A stretch of 41,469 bases of DNA from a bacterium (GTDB lineage Bacteria > Sysuimicrobiota > Sysuimicrobiia > Sysuimicrobiales > Segetimicrobiaceae), in assembly GCA_035703895.1 (NCBI GenBank), contig DASSXJ010000169.1:1-41469 (forward strand). The letters run 5' to 3'. The notes under the pieces are model-generated. The model was not told where the DNA came from. It did not search any database and worked only from the letters and a program-made list of their open reading frames with translations. The number at the start of each line of letters is the position of its first letter. The first letter of the stretch is position 1. This document shows positions 1 to 10,950 of the stretch, one piece after another. The position numbers and the translations under genes are program-made.

Positions 1-700
1 CGGGGGCGAAGAACGCGCTGCCGGTCTTGAGCAGGCTCACGATCTCCGCGCCGCCCTTCCGAGTGCGTTCCGCGAGCGCCGCGATCTGCTCAGGGGGGAG
101 CAGGGTGGCGAGCGGGATGCCTCCGACCGTCGCGAGGCTGCTCAGCGGGACCATGTGCGTATCGCTGTGAGCACCGATCACCATCGCGGAGACATCCTGC
201 ACCGAGACGCCGAGGGCCTGCGCGATGAACGTCCGAAACCGGGTGCTGTCGAGCGCGCCGCTCTGCCCCATCACCCGTTCTGGGGGGAATCCGCTCACCT
301 TGAAGGCCAGGTACACCATCACATCGAGCGGATTGGTGACGACAATCAAGTGGGCGGTCGGTGAGCGCTTGGTCACCTGCTCGGTCACGCCTCGGACGAT
401 CCCGGCGTTTGTGGCGAGGAGGTCCTCCCGGCTCATCCCAGGCTTGCGGGCGATCCCGGCAACGATCACGACGATATCCGAATGCGCGGTCTCATCGTAT
501 CCGTTAGTGCCGGTAATACGGAAGTCGACGCCTTCGATCGGCTCCGCTTCCATGAGATCCAGCGCCTTCCCCTGGGGCATCCCCTCGATGACGTCCACCA
601 GCACCACGTCGGCGAGCCGGTGCGAAAGCATCCACTGGGCGGCCGAATGCCCGACATTTCCGGCTCCGACAATCGTCACTTTTGCCCGCGTCCTGACCAC
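1..700 (-). CDS. mdh: Malate dehydrogenase, LDH-like type (3' end outside window)
   Basis: NAD-dependent oxidation of malate to oxaloacetate in the TCA cycle, cytoplasmic. My translation of the minus strand gives an N-terminal Rossmann motif GAGNVG, an acidic end to beta-2 (VLVDV), the mobile-loop segment [10 protein letters not shown] with substrate-binding arginines, [17 protein letters not shown] and [11 protein letters not shown] with the catalytic His. This order is typical of the LDH-like malate dehydrogenases. About 233 residues are visible of an expected 310-320, so the C-terminus lies left of position 1. I start at GTG 700 because GGAGGG lies seven bases upstream and the Rossmann strand follows within a few residues. 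It is the last visible gene of the sdh-frd-icd-mdh run, 19 bases after icd. Lactate dehydrogenase is the main alternative; the TCA context favours mdh. Confidence 0.9.
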   Translation of the reverse strand, partial: MVRTRAKVTIVGAGNVGHSAAQWMLSHRLADVVLVDVIEGMPQGKALDLMEAEPIEGVDFRITGTNGYDETAHSDIVVIVAGIARKPGMSREDLLATNAGIVRGVTEQVTKRSPTAHLIVVTNPLDVMVYLAFKVSGFPPERVMGQSGALDSTRFRTFIAQALGVSVQDVSAMVIGAHSDTHMVPLSSLATVGGIPLATLLPPEQIAALAERTRKGGAEIVSLLKTGSAFFAP

Positions 701-719
701 CCGGTGTCCCTCCAATGCC

Positions 720-1964
720 TCACATGCTGTCGATGACGGACGTGGCGAACTCGCTGGTGCGCACCTCGTGCGCGCCCTCGGTGAGCCGCGCCAGGTCGTA
801 GGTCATGATCTTGCGACGGAATGTTGCTTCCATTCCTTTGATGATCAGGTCCCCCGCCTCCCGCCATCCGAGGTGCTCCAGCATCATCACCCCGGACAGG
901 ATCAACGACCCGGGGTTCACCTTGTCCTGGTTTGCGTACTTGGGTGCGGTACCGTGCGTCGCCTCGAACACCGCGTGGAAATCGCTGATGTTCCCACCCG
1001 GCGCCATGCCGATCCCACCCACCTGAGCGGCCACCGCGTCGGAAATGTAGTCACCGTTGAGGTTGCCGGTGGCGATGACATCGAACGACCTCGGCCGGGT
1101 CAGCAGGTGTTGGAACGTGACGTCGGCGATGTAGTCCTGGATCAAGATCTTCCCGGACGGGATCTTCCCGCGGTGCTTCTCTTCGACCTCGCCCCAACGG
1201 ATCGTCCGATCGCCGAACTCTTCGCGGGCCAATTCATAGCCCCACTGCGCGAACGCCCCCTCAGTGTACTTCATGATGTTGCCCTTGTGCACGAGGGTGA
1301 CGCTCCGGCGGCCGTGGTCGATCGCGTACTGGATGGCCTTGCGGACCAGCCGCTTGGTCCCAAACGGGCTCATCGGCTTGAGCCCGACCCCGGCGCCCTC
1401 GCGGATCTTCCACTTGAACTCGCGGCCCACAAAGTCGATCAGCTTCTTGGCCTCGGGGGTGCCGCCCGCAAACTCGTACCCGACGTAGATATCCTCGGTG
1501 TTCTCCCGGAACACGACGACGTCCACCTGCTCCGGGTGGCACACCGGGCTCGGCACGCCCTCGAAGTACCGCACGGGACGGATGCACGCGTACAGGTCGA
1601 GCTGCTGACGGAGCGACACGTTGAGGCTCCTGAACCCACCCCCGATCGGGGTCGTCAGCGGGCCCTTGATCCCGACGGTGTAGTACTCGAACGCGCGCAG
1701 GGTATCGTCGAGGAGCCAGGTCCCGAACTGGGTGTGGGCCTTCTCCCCCGCGAAGACCTCGAACCACACGATCTGCTTCCGCCCGCCATAGGCCTTCTTG
1801 ACGGCCGCTTCCAGCACGCGCACGGTCGCCCGCCAGATGTCGGGTCCGGTGCCGTCGCCCTCGATGAACGGGATGATCGGAGTGTCGGGGACGTGCAGCG
1901 TGCCGTGGCGGATTTCGATCCGCTGCCCCTCGCGGGGAGGGGTGAGCGTCTCTAGGTTCAGCAT
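720..1964 (-). CDS. icd: Isocitrate dehydrogenase, NADP-dependent
   Basis: Converts isocitrate to 2-oxoglutarate and CO2 with reduction of NADP. The 414-residue protein matches the E. coli Icd family over its full length: [10 protein letters not shown] near the N-terminus, the substrate segment RSLNVSLRQ (which holds the serine equivalent to the phosphorylated Ser113 of E. coli), the RPVRYFEG segment and the FRENTEDIY motif. The cofactor segment [18 protein letters not shown] contains the Lys-Tyr pair that favours NADP over NAD. Start ATG 1964 has AAAGGAA a short way upstream. It sits between frdD (52 bases upstream) and mdh (19 bases downstream), in the same direction, and was probably transcribed with them. 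No aceK-like kinase is in the window. Confidence 0.96.
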   Translation of the reverse strand: MLNLETLTPPREGQRIEIRHGTLHVPDTPIIPFIEGDGTGPDIWRATVRVLEAAVKKAYGGRKQIVWFEVFAGEKAHTQFGTWLLDDTLRAFEYYTVGIKGPLTTPIGGGFRSLNVSLRQQLDLYACIRPVRYFEGVPSPVCHPEQVDVVVFRENTEDIYVGYEFAGGTPEAKKLIDFVGREFKWKIREGAGVGLKPMSPFGTKRLVRKAIQYAIDHGRRSVTLVHKGNIMKYTEGAFAQWGYELAREEFGDRTIRWGEVEEKHRGKIPSGKILIQDYIADVTFQHLLTRPRSFDVIATGNLNGDYISDAVAAQVGGIGMAPGGNISDFHAVFEATHGTAPKYANQDKVNPGSLILSGVMMLEHLGWREAGDLIIKGMEATFRRKIMTYDLARLTEGAHEVRTSEFATSVIDSM

Positions 1965-2016
1965 CCCCCCGGTTCCTTTCTTCCGAGGATCGGGAGAAGA
2001 GCCCGCCAGTAGTCTT

Positions 2017-2364
2017 TCACAGCTTCATGAGGACGACCACGGTAAGGATGGTGCCGACAATGGCACTGCCGTAACACGCGAAGGCCACGAGACCCCGGCC
2101 GCCCTTTAACCCTAGGTCGACGAGCGCGAAGCGGAACCGGTGCGCCCAATGGAAGAGTGGGAGCGAGATCAGGACGAAGAGGTAGAGCCGGCTGATCGGG
2201 TGGGAAACCAGCGCAAGCACCCGGTCGTATTCGAACGACTCCCGAACCCAGCCCGCGGGCCCCGCGATCCCGGTGAGCACGATGTGGACCGGTACAAGGA
2301 AGGCGGCAACGACTCCTCCGACCGCGAAGAGCGCCCACCAGAACGGATCGTTTGACCTGGCCAT
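2017..2364 (-). CDS. frdD: Fumarate reductase membrane subunit D
   Basis: Small hydrophobic anchor that with FrdC fixes FrdAB to the membrane and helps form the quinone site. The 115-residue protein has three predicted membrane helices (about 8-32, 50-75 and 90-114) and motifs like those of E. coli Frd[13 protein letters not shown] near the start, YDRVLAL and [19 protein letters not shown] in the middle. Length is close to the usual 119. Start ATG 2364 lies three bases after the frdC stop, with GGAAG upstream. Family assignment follows from these motifs and from the gene order frdABCD. Confidence 0.88.
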   Translation of the reverse strand: MARSNDPFWWALFAVGGVVAAFLVPVHIVLTGIAGPAGWVRESFEYDRVLALVSHPISRLYLFVLISLPLFHWAHRFRFALVDLGLKGGRGLVAFACYGSAIVGTILTVVVLMKL

Positions 2365-2367
2365 TTC

Positions 2368-2757
2368 TCACTTCCACCACAGCACAATGGACGTCATGGC
2401 GATGGAGGCGCCAATCCACGCTACGTAAGTGCCACCCACGACGATCAGCGGTGGCACCCTCCGCTCTCCGAACTGCATTCGCATCGCCATCGGGGTGAGA
2501 TTGAACCACGTGACGGTGTGGAAGAGTGCGGCGGCGAGCACCAGGACATGAAAGACGATCATCCCGGGGGATGCAAGAAACCGCAGGTAAGCCTCGTACG
2601 CTTCGCGTCCCTTGGCAAGGTTGTGCAGCATCAGCAGGAAGAGTATCAGATAGGCGACGATGAAGACGCTGGTCAGCTCCCGTATCATGAAGAGAAAGTA
2701 GGCGCGGTTGGTGAGCCACCAGGTAGGTGACATGGGACGGTGATACGGGCTCATCAT
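2368..2757 (-). CDS. frdC: Fumarate reductase membrane subunit C
   Basis: Membrane anchor of quinol:fumarate reductase. The 129-residue product has three predicted helices and closely follows the E. coli FrdC pattern: [10 protein letters not shown] at the N-terminus, a helix over roughly 25-45, and [12 protein letters not shown] in the second helix. It should therefore be a haem-free, type D anchor like the E. coli one. Start is uncertain: ATG ATG at 2757/2754 follows GGGGGAG directly and overlaps the frdB stop; a GTG at 2766 is also in frame. The tight overlap with frdB implies translational coupling. Confidence 0.9.
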   Translation of the reverse strand: MMSPYHRPMSPTWWLTNRAYFLFMIRELTSVFIVAYLILFLLMLHNLAKGREAYEAYLRFLASPGMIVFHVLVLAAALFHTVTWFNLTPMAMRMQFGERRVPPLIVVGGTYVAWIGASIAMTSIVLWWK

Positions 2758-3503
2758 CTCCCCCACGGCCAGAGGACGCTCTTAAACCAATCGATGGTGC
2801 TGGACACCTTGGCCTGCTGGATGGCCCCCGCAGGATCGACGTGTGCCGGACAGACGACAGTGCATTCGCCAACGAGGGTACACTCCCAGATGCCCTCATC
2901 GCCGGCGACGATCTCCTGGCGCTGCGGGCGTCCCTGGTCGCGCGAGTCCATGCTGTACCGCTGGGCCAGGGCGGTCGCCGCCGGGCCCAGGAAGCGATTA
3001 TCCATGCCATAGACCGGGCAGGCGGAGTAACAGAGCATACAATTGATACACATGCTGAACTGCTTGTACCGATCCAGCTCGGCCGGATTCTGGAGGAACT
3101 CCCCCTCGGAGAGCGGTCTCTCCTCCTTGCGGATGATCCAGGGCTTGATGCTCGTGAGCTTCTCCATAAAGTCGTCCAAGACGATCACCAGGTCGCGCTC
3201 GACCGGGAAATTCGCCAGCGGCTCGACCCGTACCGGGGCCGGGTAATAGTCCTTCAAAAAAGTGGCGCAGCTGAGCTTCGGAACCCCGTTGATCATCATC
3301 CCGCAACTGCCGCACACGCCCATCCGGCAGGACCAGCGATAAGAAAGGGTTCCATCAATCTCGTCCTTGATGTAGTTGATGGCATCTAGGACCACCCAGT
3401 CGTCGCGATACGGGACACGATACGTCTGCAAGGTGGGCGCGGGGTCTTGCTCCCCTCGGTACCTGAAGATCTCCAAGGTCATCGTCGCCGCCGGCATCTT
3501 CAT
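2754..3503 (-). CDS. frdB: Fumarate reductase iron-sulfur subunit
   Basis: Electron-transfer subunit linking FrdA flavin to quinol. The 249-residue protein has an N-terminal ferredoxin domain with [2Fe-2S] ligands Cys59, Cys64, Cys67 and Cys79 ([10 protein letters not shown]). A C-terminal domain carries [12 protein letters not shown] (Cys152, 155, 158, 162) and [12 protein letters not shown] (Cys208, 214, 218) for the [4Fe-4S] and [3Fe-4S] centres. Length matches E. coli FrdB (about 244). The start ATG overlaps the frdA stop as ATGA; later in-frame ATGs at 3497 and 3482 are possible. Part of frdABCD. Confidence 0.95.
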   Translation of the reverse strand: MKMPAATMTLEIFRYRGEQDPAPTLQTYRVPYRDDWVVLDAINYIKDEIDGTLSYRWSCRMGVCGSCGMMINGVPKLSCATFLKDYYPAPVRVEPLANFPVERDLVIVLDDFMEKLTSIKPWIIRKEERPLSEGEFLQNPAELDRYKQFSMCINCMLCYSACPVYGMDNRFLGPAATALAQRYSMDSRDQGRPQRQEIVAGDEGIWECTLVGECTVVCPAHVDPAGAIQQAKVSSTIDWFKSVLWPWGR

Positions 3504-5245
3504 CTCCCGTACACGCGTTCCGCGGGCGGCCAGCGGGTGATGACGACATTCAGGTATTCGATCCGCGGCGCACCGCCGGTTCGATAAGCCATGCTGTGCT
3601 TGAGGAAGCGTTCGTCGTCGCGCTTCGGATGATCGGTCCGCTGGTGTGATCCGCGCGACTCGGTGCGCGCCACGGCCGAATGGGCGATCGCCTCAGCGAC
3701 ATCCAGCATGAAATCGAGTTCGAGCGCAGATGTGAGTTGGGTGTTGAAACTCAGGCTGCGATCGTCGAGGCGGATGTTCGAGAACCGTTCGCGGAGCCCC
3801 GCCAGCCGGTCGCAGGTCTCCCGGAGCGACGCCTCGTCGCGGTAGATGCCGGCGCCGGCCTCCATCGTCCGGGTCATCTCGGTCCGCAACGTTACAATGC
3901 GCTCGGTGCCCCCCTCTTTCCGGATGAAGTCGCTGGCGATGCGCTGCTGCTCGTCGCGTGCCTGGGCGGCCAGGGCCGTGCGGTCGATCTCCGAGTGCTC
4001 CAAGGCGAACGTGGCCGCACTCTTGCCCGCCCGGGCTCCGAACACCAACAGCTCCGGCAGCGAGTTCGACCCCAGCCGGTTCGCCCCGTTGATGCTGACG
4101 CAGGCGACTTCGCCCGCGGCGAACAGGCCGGTCAGGGATGACGCGCCGTGCACGTCTGTGTGCACACCCCCCATCATGTAGTGCACGACCGGCCGGACCG
4201 GGATGGGCTCGTACACCGGGTCGATGCCGACATAGCGGCGCGCGAGCTCGCGCAGGAAGGGGAGGTCTGCATTGATCTTCTTCTCGCCCAAGTGCCGCAT
4301 GTCGAGAAGCACGACCTCCCCGTAAGGACCTTCGATGGTACGACCCTTTTGGGCCTCCTTCACAAACGCCTGCGACACCTTGTCTCGAGGCCCCATTTCC
4401 ATGGCCCGCAACCGCGGCCAGGGCTCCGGGGGGCCCAGGCCGTAGTCCTGCAGATAGCGGTAGCCATCCTTGTTGACGAGGATGGCCCCCTCCCCCCGGG
4501 CCCCCTCGGTGATGAGGATACCCGTGCCCGGCAGCCCCGTGGGGTGGTATTGGACGAATTCCATGTCCTTGAGCGGCACCCCGGCCCGATAGGCCATGGC
4601 CATCCCGTCACCGGTCTTGATGGCCCCGTTGGTGGTAAAGGGAAAAACGCGACCCGCTCCGCCCGTACAAAGAATCACCGCCCTGGCCGCGATCAGCCGG
4701 ACGTGCCCGGTGCGCATCTCGATGGCCGTGACGCCTTGACATCGGCCATTCTCCACGAGCAGCTTCGTCGCGAACCACTCGTCGTACCGCTTGATCGCAG
4801 CGAATTTCAGCGAGGTCTGGAACAGGGTATGCAGCATGTGGAAGCCGGTCTTATCGGCCGCAAACCATGTACGCTCGATCGTCATCCCGCCAAAGGGCCG
4901 GACGGCGACGCTTCCGTTCGGATCGCGGCTCCAGGGGCAGCCCCAATGCTCGAGCTGGATCATCTCGCGTGGAGCTTCCTTGACGAACGCTTCGACGGCA
5001 TCCTGATCCGCCAGCCAATCGGACCCGCTGATCGTGTCGGTCATATGGTCCTCGACGCTGTCGTTCTCTTTGATCACCGCGGCGGCGCCCCCTTCGGCCG
5101 ACACGGTGTGGCTGCGCATCGGGTAGACCTTCGAGACGATCGCGATGTCAAGCTCGGGATTCGTCTCGGCCGCGGCGATGGCAGCGCGCAGCCCGGCCCC
5201 CCCGCCGCCGATGATGACGATGTCGTGCTGGATGATCTCTGCCAC
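3500..5245 (-). CDS. frdA: Fumarate reductase flavoprotein subunit
   Basis: Catalytic subunit interconverting fumarate and succinate with covalently bound FAD. The 581-residue protein has the dinucleotide motif [12 protein letters not shown], the FAD-attachment segment [10 protein letters not shown] with His46, then [30 protein letters not shown], and a C-terminal HRxDHPKRDD-type region. These blocks are much closer to E. coli FrdA than to SdhA of the neighbouring set. Start GTG 5245 was chosen because it gives the normal family N-terminus; the open frame continues far upstream through sdhB. AGGAG lies only about one base before it, so initiation is probably coupled to the sdhB stop five bases upstream. 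Confidence 0.94.
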   Translation of the reverse strand: MAEIIQHDIVIIGGGGAGLRAAIAAAETNPELDIAIVSKVYPMRSHTVSAEGGAAAVIKENDSVEDHMTDTISGSDWLADQDAVEAFVKEAPREMIQLEHWGCPWSRDPNGSVAVRPFGGMTIERTWFAADKTGFHMLHTLFQTSLKFAAIKRYDEWFATKLLVENGRCQGVTAIEMRTGHVRLIAARAVILCTGGAGRVFPFTTNGAIKTGDGMAMAYRAGVPLKDMEFVQYHPTGLPGTGILITEGARGEGAILVNKDGYRYLQDYGLGPPEPWPRLRAMEMGPRDKVSQAFVKEAQKGRTIEGPYGEVVLLDMRHLGEKKINADLPFLRELARRYVGIDPVYEPIPVRPVVHYMMGGVHTDVHGASSLTGLFAAGEVACVSINGANRLGSNSLPELLVFGARAGKSAATFALEHSEIDRTALAAQARDEQQRIASDFIRKEGGTERIVTLRTEMTRTMEAGAGIYRDEASLRETCDRLAGLRERFSNIRLDDRSLSFNTQLTSALELDFMLDVAEAIAHSAVARTESRGSHQRTDHPKRDDERFLKHSMAYRTGGAPRIEYLNVVITRWPPAERVYGR

Positions 5246-5249
5246 TCTC

Positions 5250-6002
5250 CTAGGTGCCCCGCGGCTCCTTCTTTTTCCCGAACACCCGGAGGAGCGACCG
5301 CCAGGGATCAAAGTAGTCGTCCGCCATGCGCTCCTTGAGGGGGATGATGGCGTTATCGGTGATGTGGATGTGCTCCGGGCAGACCTCCTCACAGCACTTG
5401 GTAATGTTGCAGAACCCGATCCCGCCGCTCCCTCGGAGGAGGTCCGTCCGCGAGAGCGTGTCCTTGGGGTGCATTTCCAGGGCGGCAACCCGCACCATGA
5501 ATCGGGGGCCCATGTAGCGGTCGAACCCATCGTGCTCCCGCAGGACGTGGCAGACGTCCTGGCAGAGGAAGCACTCGATACACTTCCGGAACTCGAAGAG
5601 CCGTTCCACGTCCTCGGGATACATCTTCCATGGTCCGGGGTCATACGGGCTGGGTGTAAACGGCGGGATCTGCTTGTTGACCCGATAGTTCCAGGAGACA
5701 TCCGAGACGAGGTCTTTGATGACAGGAAAGGCTTTCATCGGCCGCACAGTAATCGGCTCGCCCTTGAAGTCGTCCACGCGGGTCTTGCACATCAACCGGG
5801 GGTGACCATTGATCTCCGCACTGCACGACCCGCACTTCGCCGCCTTGCAGTTCCAGCGGCACGCAAGGGTGCCATCCAGGTGAGCCTGGATGTAATGGAT
5901 CCCGTCGAGTACAACCATGCCTTCGGTAACGGGCACCCCGTATGTGACCAGATCACCACCTTTGGCATCACCGCGGAATACGTGGAAGGTCGCCTCCGCC
6001 AT
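5250..6002 (-). CDS. sdhB: Succinate dehydrogenase iron-sulfur subunit, Sdh1 type
   Basis: Electron-transfer subunit of the first of two complex II-like enzymes here. The 250-residue protein has [2Fe-2S] ligands in [13 protein letters not shown] (Cys52, 57, 60) plus Cys72, then [11 protein letters not shown] (Cys141, 144, 147, 151) and a [12 protein letters not shown] block (Cys198, 203/204, 208). It differs clearly from FrdB of the next operon segment and resembles mycobacterial Sdh1 SdhB, from recall of the family. Start ATG 6002 is preceded by a strong AGGAGGAG; the open frame extends upstream but without family similarity. It follows sdhA by eight bases. Confidence 0.93.
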   Translation of the reverse strand: MAEATFHVFRGDAKGGDLVTYGVPVTEGMVVLDGIHYIQAHLDGTLACRWNCKAAKCGSCSAEINGHPRLMCKTRVDDFKGEPITVRPMKAFPVIKDLVSDVSWNYRVNKQIPPFTPSPYDPGPWKMYPEDVERLFEFRKCIECFLCQDVCHVLREHDGFDRYMGPRFMVRVAALEMHPKDTLSRTDLLRGSGGIGFCNITKCCEEVCPEHIHITDNAIIPLKERMADDYFDPWRSLLRVFGKKKEPRGT

Positions 6003-6010
6003 TTCTCCTC

Positions 6011-7729
6011 CTAGGCCGTCTGTTGGATGAGCCGGGCGAGGTCGAGCGGCATCTGCGGGACCGGCCGCGTCGTCGCCTTCATCTTGCCGTCGCGGTACAC
6101 GACGACGTTCAAGGTCCCCCACTGGGGGTCTTGGTTGGGGTAGTCCAGGCGCCAGTGTGCCCCGCGACTCTCCTGACGCTCGATCGCCGACCGGAAGATC
6201 GCTTCGCACAGCGTCAGCATGAAGCGGACGTCGCGGCACGCGTGCCACCCGGGATTGAAAAGCCTCGAGCCTCCGACCCGGAGTCCCTCGACGCGCTTCT
6301 GCAGCGCCCCCACCTTTTCGAGTCCTTGGGCAAGCCCCTCTCCGGTCCGCGCGATCCCGGCGTGTGTGCTCATCACCTCTTGCAACTCCTCGTGCAGACC
6401 GAAGGGATTCTCCTGTCCGTCCCCCTCGAACGGGCGCTGGAGTAGGGTCCGCTCTTCTTCGGCCTGGTGCTCGTCCACCTGCGGCGCGGCGCGGAGCCCC
6501 CCGACGTAGGCAGCCGCATGCTCGCCAGCCCGCTTGCCGAAAACCAGGAGGTCGCCCAGCGAGTTACCTCCAAGCCGGTTGGCGCCGTGAAGTCCCGCAG
6601 CCACCTCCCCGACGGCAAACAGGCCAGGCACAGTCGTCGCCCCAGTCCCCGCTTCCACGCGCACGCCACCCATCACGTAGTGGACCGTTGGCGCGACTTC
6701 CATCGGGGACTTCGTAATGTCGATATTCGCCAGCTTGAGGAACTGCTCGTACATGCTAGGCAGTTTCCGTTTGATGAACTCCGGCTCCCAGTGGGTGATG
6801 TCCAGAAACGCCCCGCCATGGGGGCTTCCGCGCCCCGCCCGAACTTCCTCATAGATGGACCGCGCGACTACGTCCCGACTGCTGAGCTCCTTTTTCTTCG
6901 GGTCGTACCGCTCCATGAAGCGCTCGCCCAGACTGTTCCGGAGGACTCCACCCTCCCCGCGGACCGCCTCGGTCACCAGGATGCCCCGCACGCCGGGAGG
7001 CCAAACCATCCCGGTAGGGTGGAACTGCACCATCTCCATGTCCATGAGTTCGGCGCCGGCATCGTAGGCCATCGCACACCCGTCCCCGGTGCACTCCCAG
7101 GAGTTGCTCGTGACCTTGTAGACTTTGCCCCACCCGCCGGTGGCCAGGATCACAGCCTTCGCCCGGAAGAGCACGAACCGCCCATCTTCGCGCCGGTAGC
7201 CAAACGCCCCGGCGATCCGTTCCGCGTCCTTGAGCAGCCAGGTGAGCGTCACCTCCATGTAGACCTCGATCCTACTGTGCACCGCCTTGTCCTGGAGCGT
7301 CCGGATGAGTTCAAGCCCGGTCCGGTCACCGACGTGACAGGCCCGCGGGTAGGTGTGGGCCCCGAACGGACGCTGGAGAATTTTTCCATCGGGTGTGCGG
7401 TCGAATAGACCTCCCCACTGTTCCAACTCGTACACACGGTCGGGCACTTCCCTGGCAAAGATCTCCACCATGCGATAGTCATTGATCAGCTTACCGCCGC
7501 GCATGGTATCGATGAAGTGTGCCTGCCAGTTGTCCCTAGGATCCACGTTCCCGAGGGCCGCAGCGATCCCCCCCTCCGCCATGACCGTATGGGCCTTGCC
7601 GAGGAGCGACTTGCACACCAAGCCGACGGAGAGCCCAGCCTCCACCGCGGCGATCGCCGCACGCATGCCGGCGCCTCCCGCGCCGATTACCAAGACGTCG
7701 TGCTCGAATGTCTCGTACCAGTCAGCCAT
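6011..7729 (-). CDS. sdhA: Succinate dehydrogenase flavoprotein subunit, Sdh1 type
   Basis: Oxidises succinate to fumarate using covalent FAD. The 572-residue protein has VIGAGGAGMRAA, the FAD-attachment segment KAHTVMAEGG with His47, GGLFDRTPDGK, the HVGDRTGLELIRTLQ block, and the substrate-region motif QFHPTGM. The FGAHTYPRACHVGDRTG region is characteristic of the mycobacterial Sdh1 group rather than the FrdA/SdhA group of frdA in this window. Start ATG 7729 has GGGAGG six bases upstream. It lies 24 bases after the sdhC stop and eight bases before sdhB, so it sits in a compact operon. Confidence 0.94.
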   Translation of the reverse strand: MADWYETFEHDVLVIGAGGAGMRAAIAAVEAGLSVGLVCKSLLGKAHTVMAEGGIAAALGNVDPRDNWQAHFIDTMRGGKLINDYRMVEIFAREVPDRVYELEQWGGLFDRTPDGKILQRPFGAHTYPRACHVGDRTGLELIRTLQDKAVHSRIEVYMEVTLTWLLKDAERIAGAFGYRREDGRFVLFRAKAVILATGGWGKVYKVTSNSWECTGDGCAMAYDAGAELMDMEMVQFHPTGMVWPPGVRGILVTEAVRGEGGVLRNSLGERFMERYDPKKKELSSRDVVARSIYEEVRAGRGSPHGGAFLDITHWEPEFIKRKLPSMYEQFLKLANIDITKSPMEVAPTVHYVMGGVRVEAGTGATTVPGLFAVGEVAAGLHGANRLGGNSLGDLLVFGKRAGEHAAAYVGGLRAAPQVDEHQAEEERTLLQRPFEGDGQENPFGLHEELQEVMSTHAGIARTGEGLAQGLEKVGALQKRVEGLRVGGSRLFNPGWHACRDVRFMLTLCEAIFRSAIERQESRGAHWRLDYPNQDPQWGTLNVVVYRDGKMKATTRPVPQMPLDLARLIQQTA

Positions 7730-7753
7730 TCACGCCTCCCACAAGATCCCAGG

Positions 7754-8482
7754 CTAGAACAAGGCCGGGTCGACGATCTCTTTCGCCATCAGCAGGCGCA
7801 GGTAGACGTCGACGGCGACGACGGAAAAGAGGCTCGCCCATGCCCACACTGCGTGCTCGTGGTTCAACGGCGTCACCCACTGCCACAGGCGAAAACGCGC
7901 TCGGCCGCCGCTGGCGCAGGAGTAGCAGTCGAGGTTGCCGCCAACGATGTGGCGGAACGCATGGCAGCCGAGCGTGTACCCGGAGAGTAGAACGACGTTG
8001 GCGAGGAACAGCAGCGAGCCCAGGTGGATCCCGAAACGCCCGTTAAACACAAACGCCTTGATCGCATCGATCCACAGGAAGACGAGCACCACGATTGCCG
8101 CGTACAGCAGGTAGCGGTGGAGGTTGTTGAGGACGAAGGGAAACGATGTCTCGCCGCTGTACTGACGGCGGGACTCAGGGATCATGCACGAGATGGGGTC
8201 GGCGAAGTAGGAGCGATAGTACGCCTTGCGGTAATAATAGCAAGTCGCCCGGAACCCGGCTGGGGCCCACAGCACCCAAAACGCCGGCGAGATCGGGATG
8301 GCAGCGATCGTCACCGGAGGCGAGTAGAATGGCGAGAGGTACGACCCGATAGACCCGTGCCCCTGGAACGCTACCCAGGTCGCGTAGACCACGAAGCCCG
8401 ACAGGATGGTAACGGTGGCGGCCGGCTGGAGCCACCAGGGCATGGATGAGGCATACGAATGCGTCGCCGCATGGTCGGCCAT
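7754..8482 (-). CDS. sdhC: Succinate dehydrogenase membrane anchor, Sdh1-type SdhC
   Basis: Integral membrane subunit expected to bind quinone for SdhAB. The 242-residue protein has five predicted helices, roughly residues 23-41, 57-75, 122-140, 150-172 and 213-233. Between and within them are the conserved segments TCYYYRKAYYRSYF, SGETSFPFVLNNLHRY and GYTLGCHAFRHIVGGNL followed by CYSC. The pattern matches the single large anchor of mycobacterial Sdh1, which is reported to hold a membrane-embedded Rieske-type FeS cluster. The Cys/His-rich segments here would fit that, but the ligands are inferred. It is the promoter-proximal gene of the sdh-frd-icd-mdh run, divergent from the gene at 8616. 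Confidence 0.85.
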   Translation of the reverse strand: MADHAATHSYASSMPWWLQPAATVTILSGFVVYATWVAFQGHGSIGSYLSPFYSPPVTIAAIPISPAFWVLWAPAGFRATCYYYRKAYYRSYFADPISCMIPESRRQYSGETSFPFVLNNLHRYLLYAAIVVLVFLWIDAIKAFVFNGRFGIHLGSLLFLANVVLLSGYTLGCHAFRHIVGGNLDCYSCASGGRARFRLWQWVTPLNHEHAVWAWASLFSVVAVDVYLRLLMAKEIVDPALF

Positions 8483-8615
8483 GAGACTCTACCCGACTCC
8501 GACGTGGGACTGGGGAGCCTATTCCGCTCCGTCAGAGTCGTTTCCTCCCCCACTGACGACGCGCCCGCGCAGTATACTTGTTACGCCGAAAGCACTGTCG
8601 CTATGGAGGATGCCA
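8483..8615. promoter_or_regulatory. Divergent intergenic region between sdhC and aspA
   Basis: This 133-base region must hold promoters in both directions. A TATACT at 8573-8578 is a good -10 for the plus-strand gene; the best -35 (CTGACG, 8553-8558) is only 14 bases away, so the match is incomplete. An inverted repeat, 8495-8504 with 8530-8539, pairs ten of ten positions if one G-U is allowed, and would form a hairpin just upstream of the sdhC start. No clear minus-strand promoter was found. Confidence 0.4.
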
Positions 8616-10037
<1,422 letters not shown>

Positions 10038-10067
10038 GCCCGCGCCGGAGGACCGAGGGGGTGGGCG

Positions 10068-10922
10068 ATGCACATCTCGTTGTCCGACCTGCTATGGGTG
10101 TTTTTCATCATCTCCTTCCTCCAACCGCTGCTCTCCCGACAGTGGCAGCAGACAAGCCGCCTGCGGCTGTTCCAGCAGCTGGAACGCAGCCGGGGCAGCC
10201 GGGTCATCGCCCTGATCCACCGCGAAGAGACGATGAGCCTGCTGGGGTTTCCGATCGTCCGGTACATCGACATCCAGGACTCGGAGGAGGTGCTGCGGGC
10301 GATCCGGCTGACGCCGCCCGAGATGCCGATCGATGTCATCCTCCACACGCCCGGCGGGCTGGTGCTCGCGGCGGAGCAGATCGCACGGGCGCTCCGCGAT
10401 CATCCGGGGCGGGTCACGATGTTCGTCCCGCACTACGCGATGTCGGGCGGCACCCTGGTGGCCCTGGCCGCCGACGAGATCGTCATGGACCCCCACGGGG
10501 TGCTGGGCCCGGTTGACCCGCAGCTCGGCAACCATCCCGCCGTCTCGATCATCGCCGCAGTGAATCGCAAGCCGGTGGAGCGCGTTGACGATGAGACGTT
10601 GATCCTCGCGGACATGTCCCAAAAAGCGCTGCAGCAGGTCCGGGCGGTCGTGGTCGAGTTGGCGTCGCGGCGGCTTCCGACCGACCGGGCGGAGGCGCTG
10701 GCCGCGCGCCTGACCGGCGGCGGCTGGACCCACGACTATCCGATCACGGTGACGGAGGCGCGGGAGCTCGGATTTGCGATCTCCACGGAAATGCCGAGAG
10801 CCATTTACGATATGATGCAACTCTACCCGCAGTCGGGGCGCCGCCGGCCCTCCGTGGAATATGTGCCGCTTCCCTACCGGGCGCCGGCCGCTCCCCTCCC
10901 GCGCGACCGCGAACACCGCTAG
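10068..10922 (+). CDS. Membrane-anchored ClpP-like serine proteinase (SDH_sah/DUF114 family)
   Basis: Predicted membrane-bound serine protease of the ClpP/crotonase fold. The 284-residue protein begins with one hydrophobic helix (residues about 5-22). A region like VILHTPGGLVLAAEQIARAL (about 90-109) follows, then PHYAMSGGTLVALAADEIVMD with the likely nucleophile Ser126, and DPHGVLGPVDPQLG. These are the marks of the family named for serine dehydrogenase proteinase (PF01972), as I recall it. The C-terminal 25 residues are proline- and arginine-rich. It is 30 bases after aspA, same strand, so possibly co-transcribed; the functional link is unknown. Substrate unknown; membrane-protein quality control is a general guess. 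Confidence 0.75.
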   Translation: MHISLSDLLWVFFIISFLQPLLSRQWQQTSRLRLFQQLERSRGSRVIALIHREETMSLLGFPIVRYIDIQDSEEVLRAIRLTPPEMPIDVILHTPGGLVLAAEQIARALRDHPGRVTMFVPHYAMSGGTLVALAADEIVMDPHGVLGPVDPQLGNHPAVSIIAAVNRKPVERVDDETLILADMSQKALQQVRAVVVELASRRLPTDRAEALAARLTGGGWTHDYPITVTEARELGFAISTEMPRAIYDMMQLYPQSGRRRPSVEYVPLPYRAPAAPLPRDREHR

Positions 10923-10950
10923 GGCGGGGCGGGCGGGAGTTTCCGTCGGG

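Noticed and set aside
5246-5701. N-terminal extension of frdA
   Set aside because: It overlaps sdhB in another frame and lacks flavoprotein similarity; the FAD motif begins just after GTG 5245.
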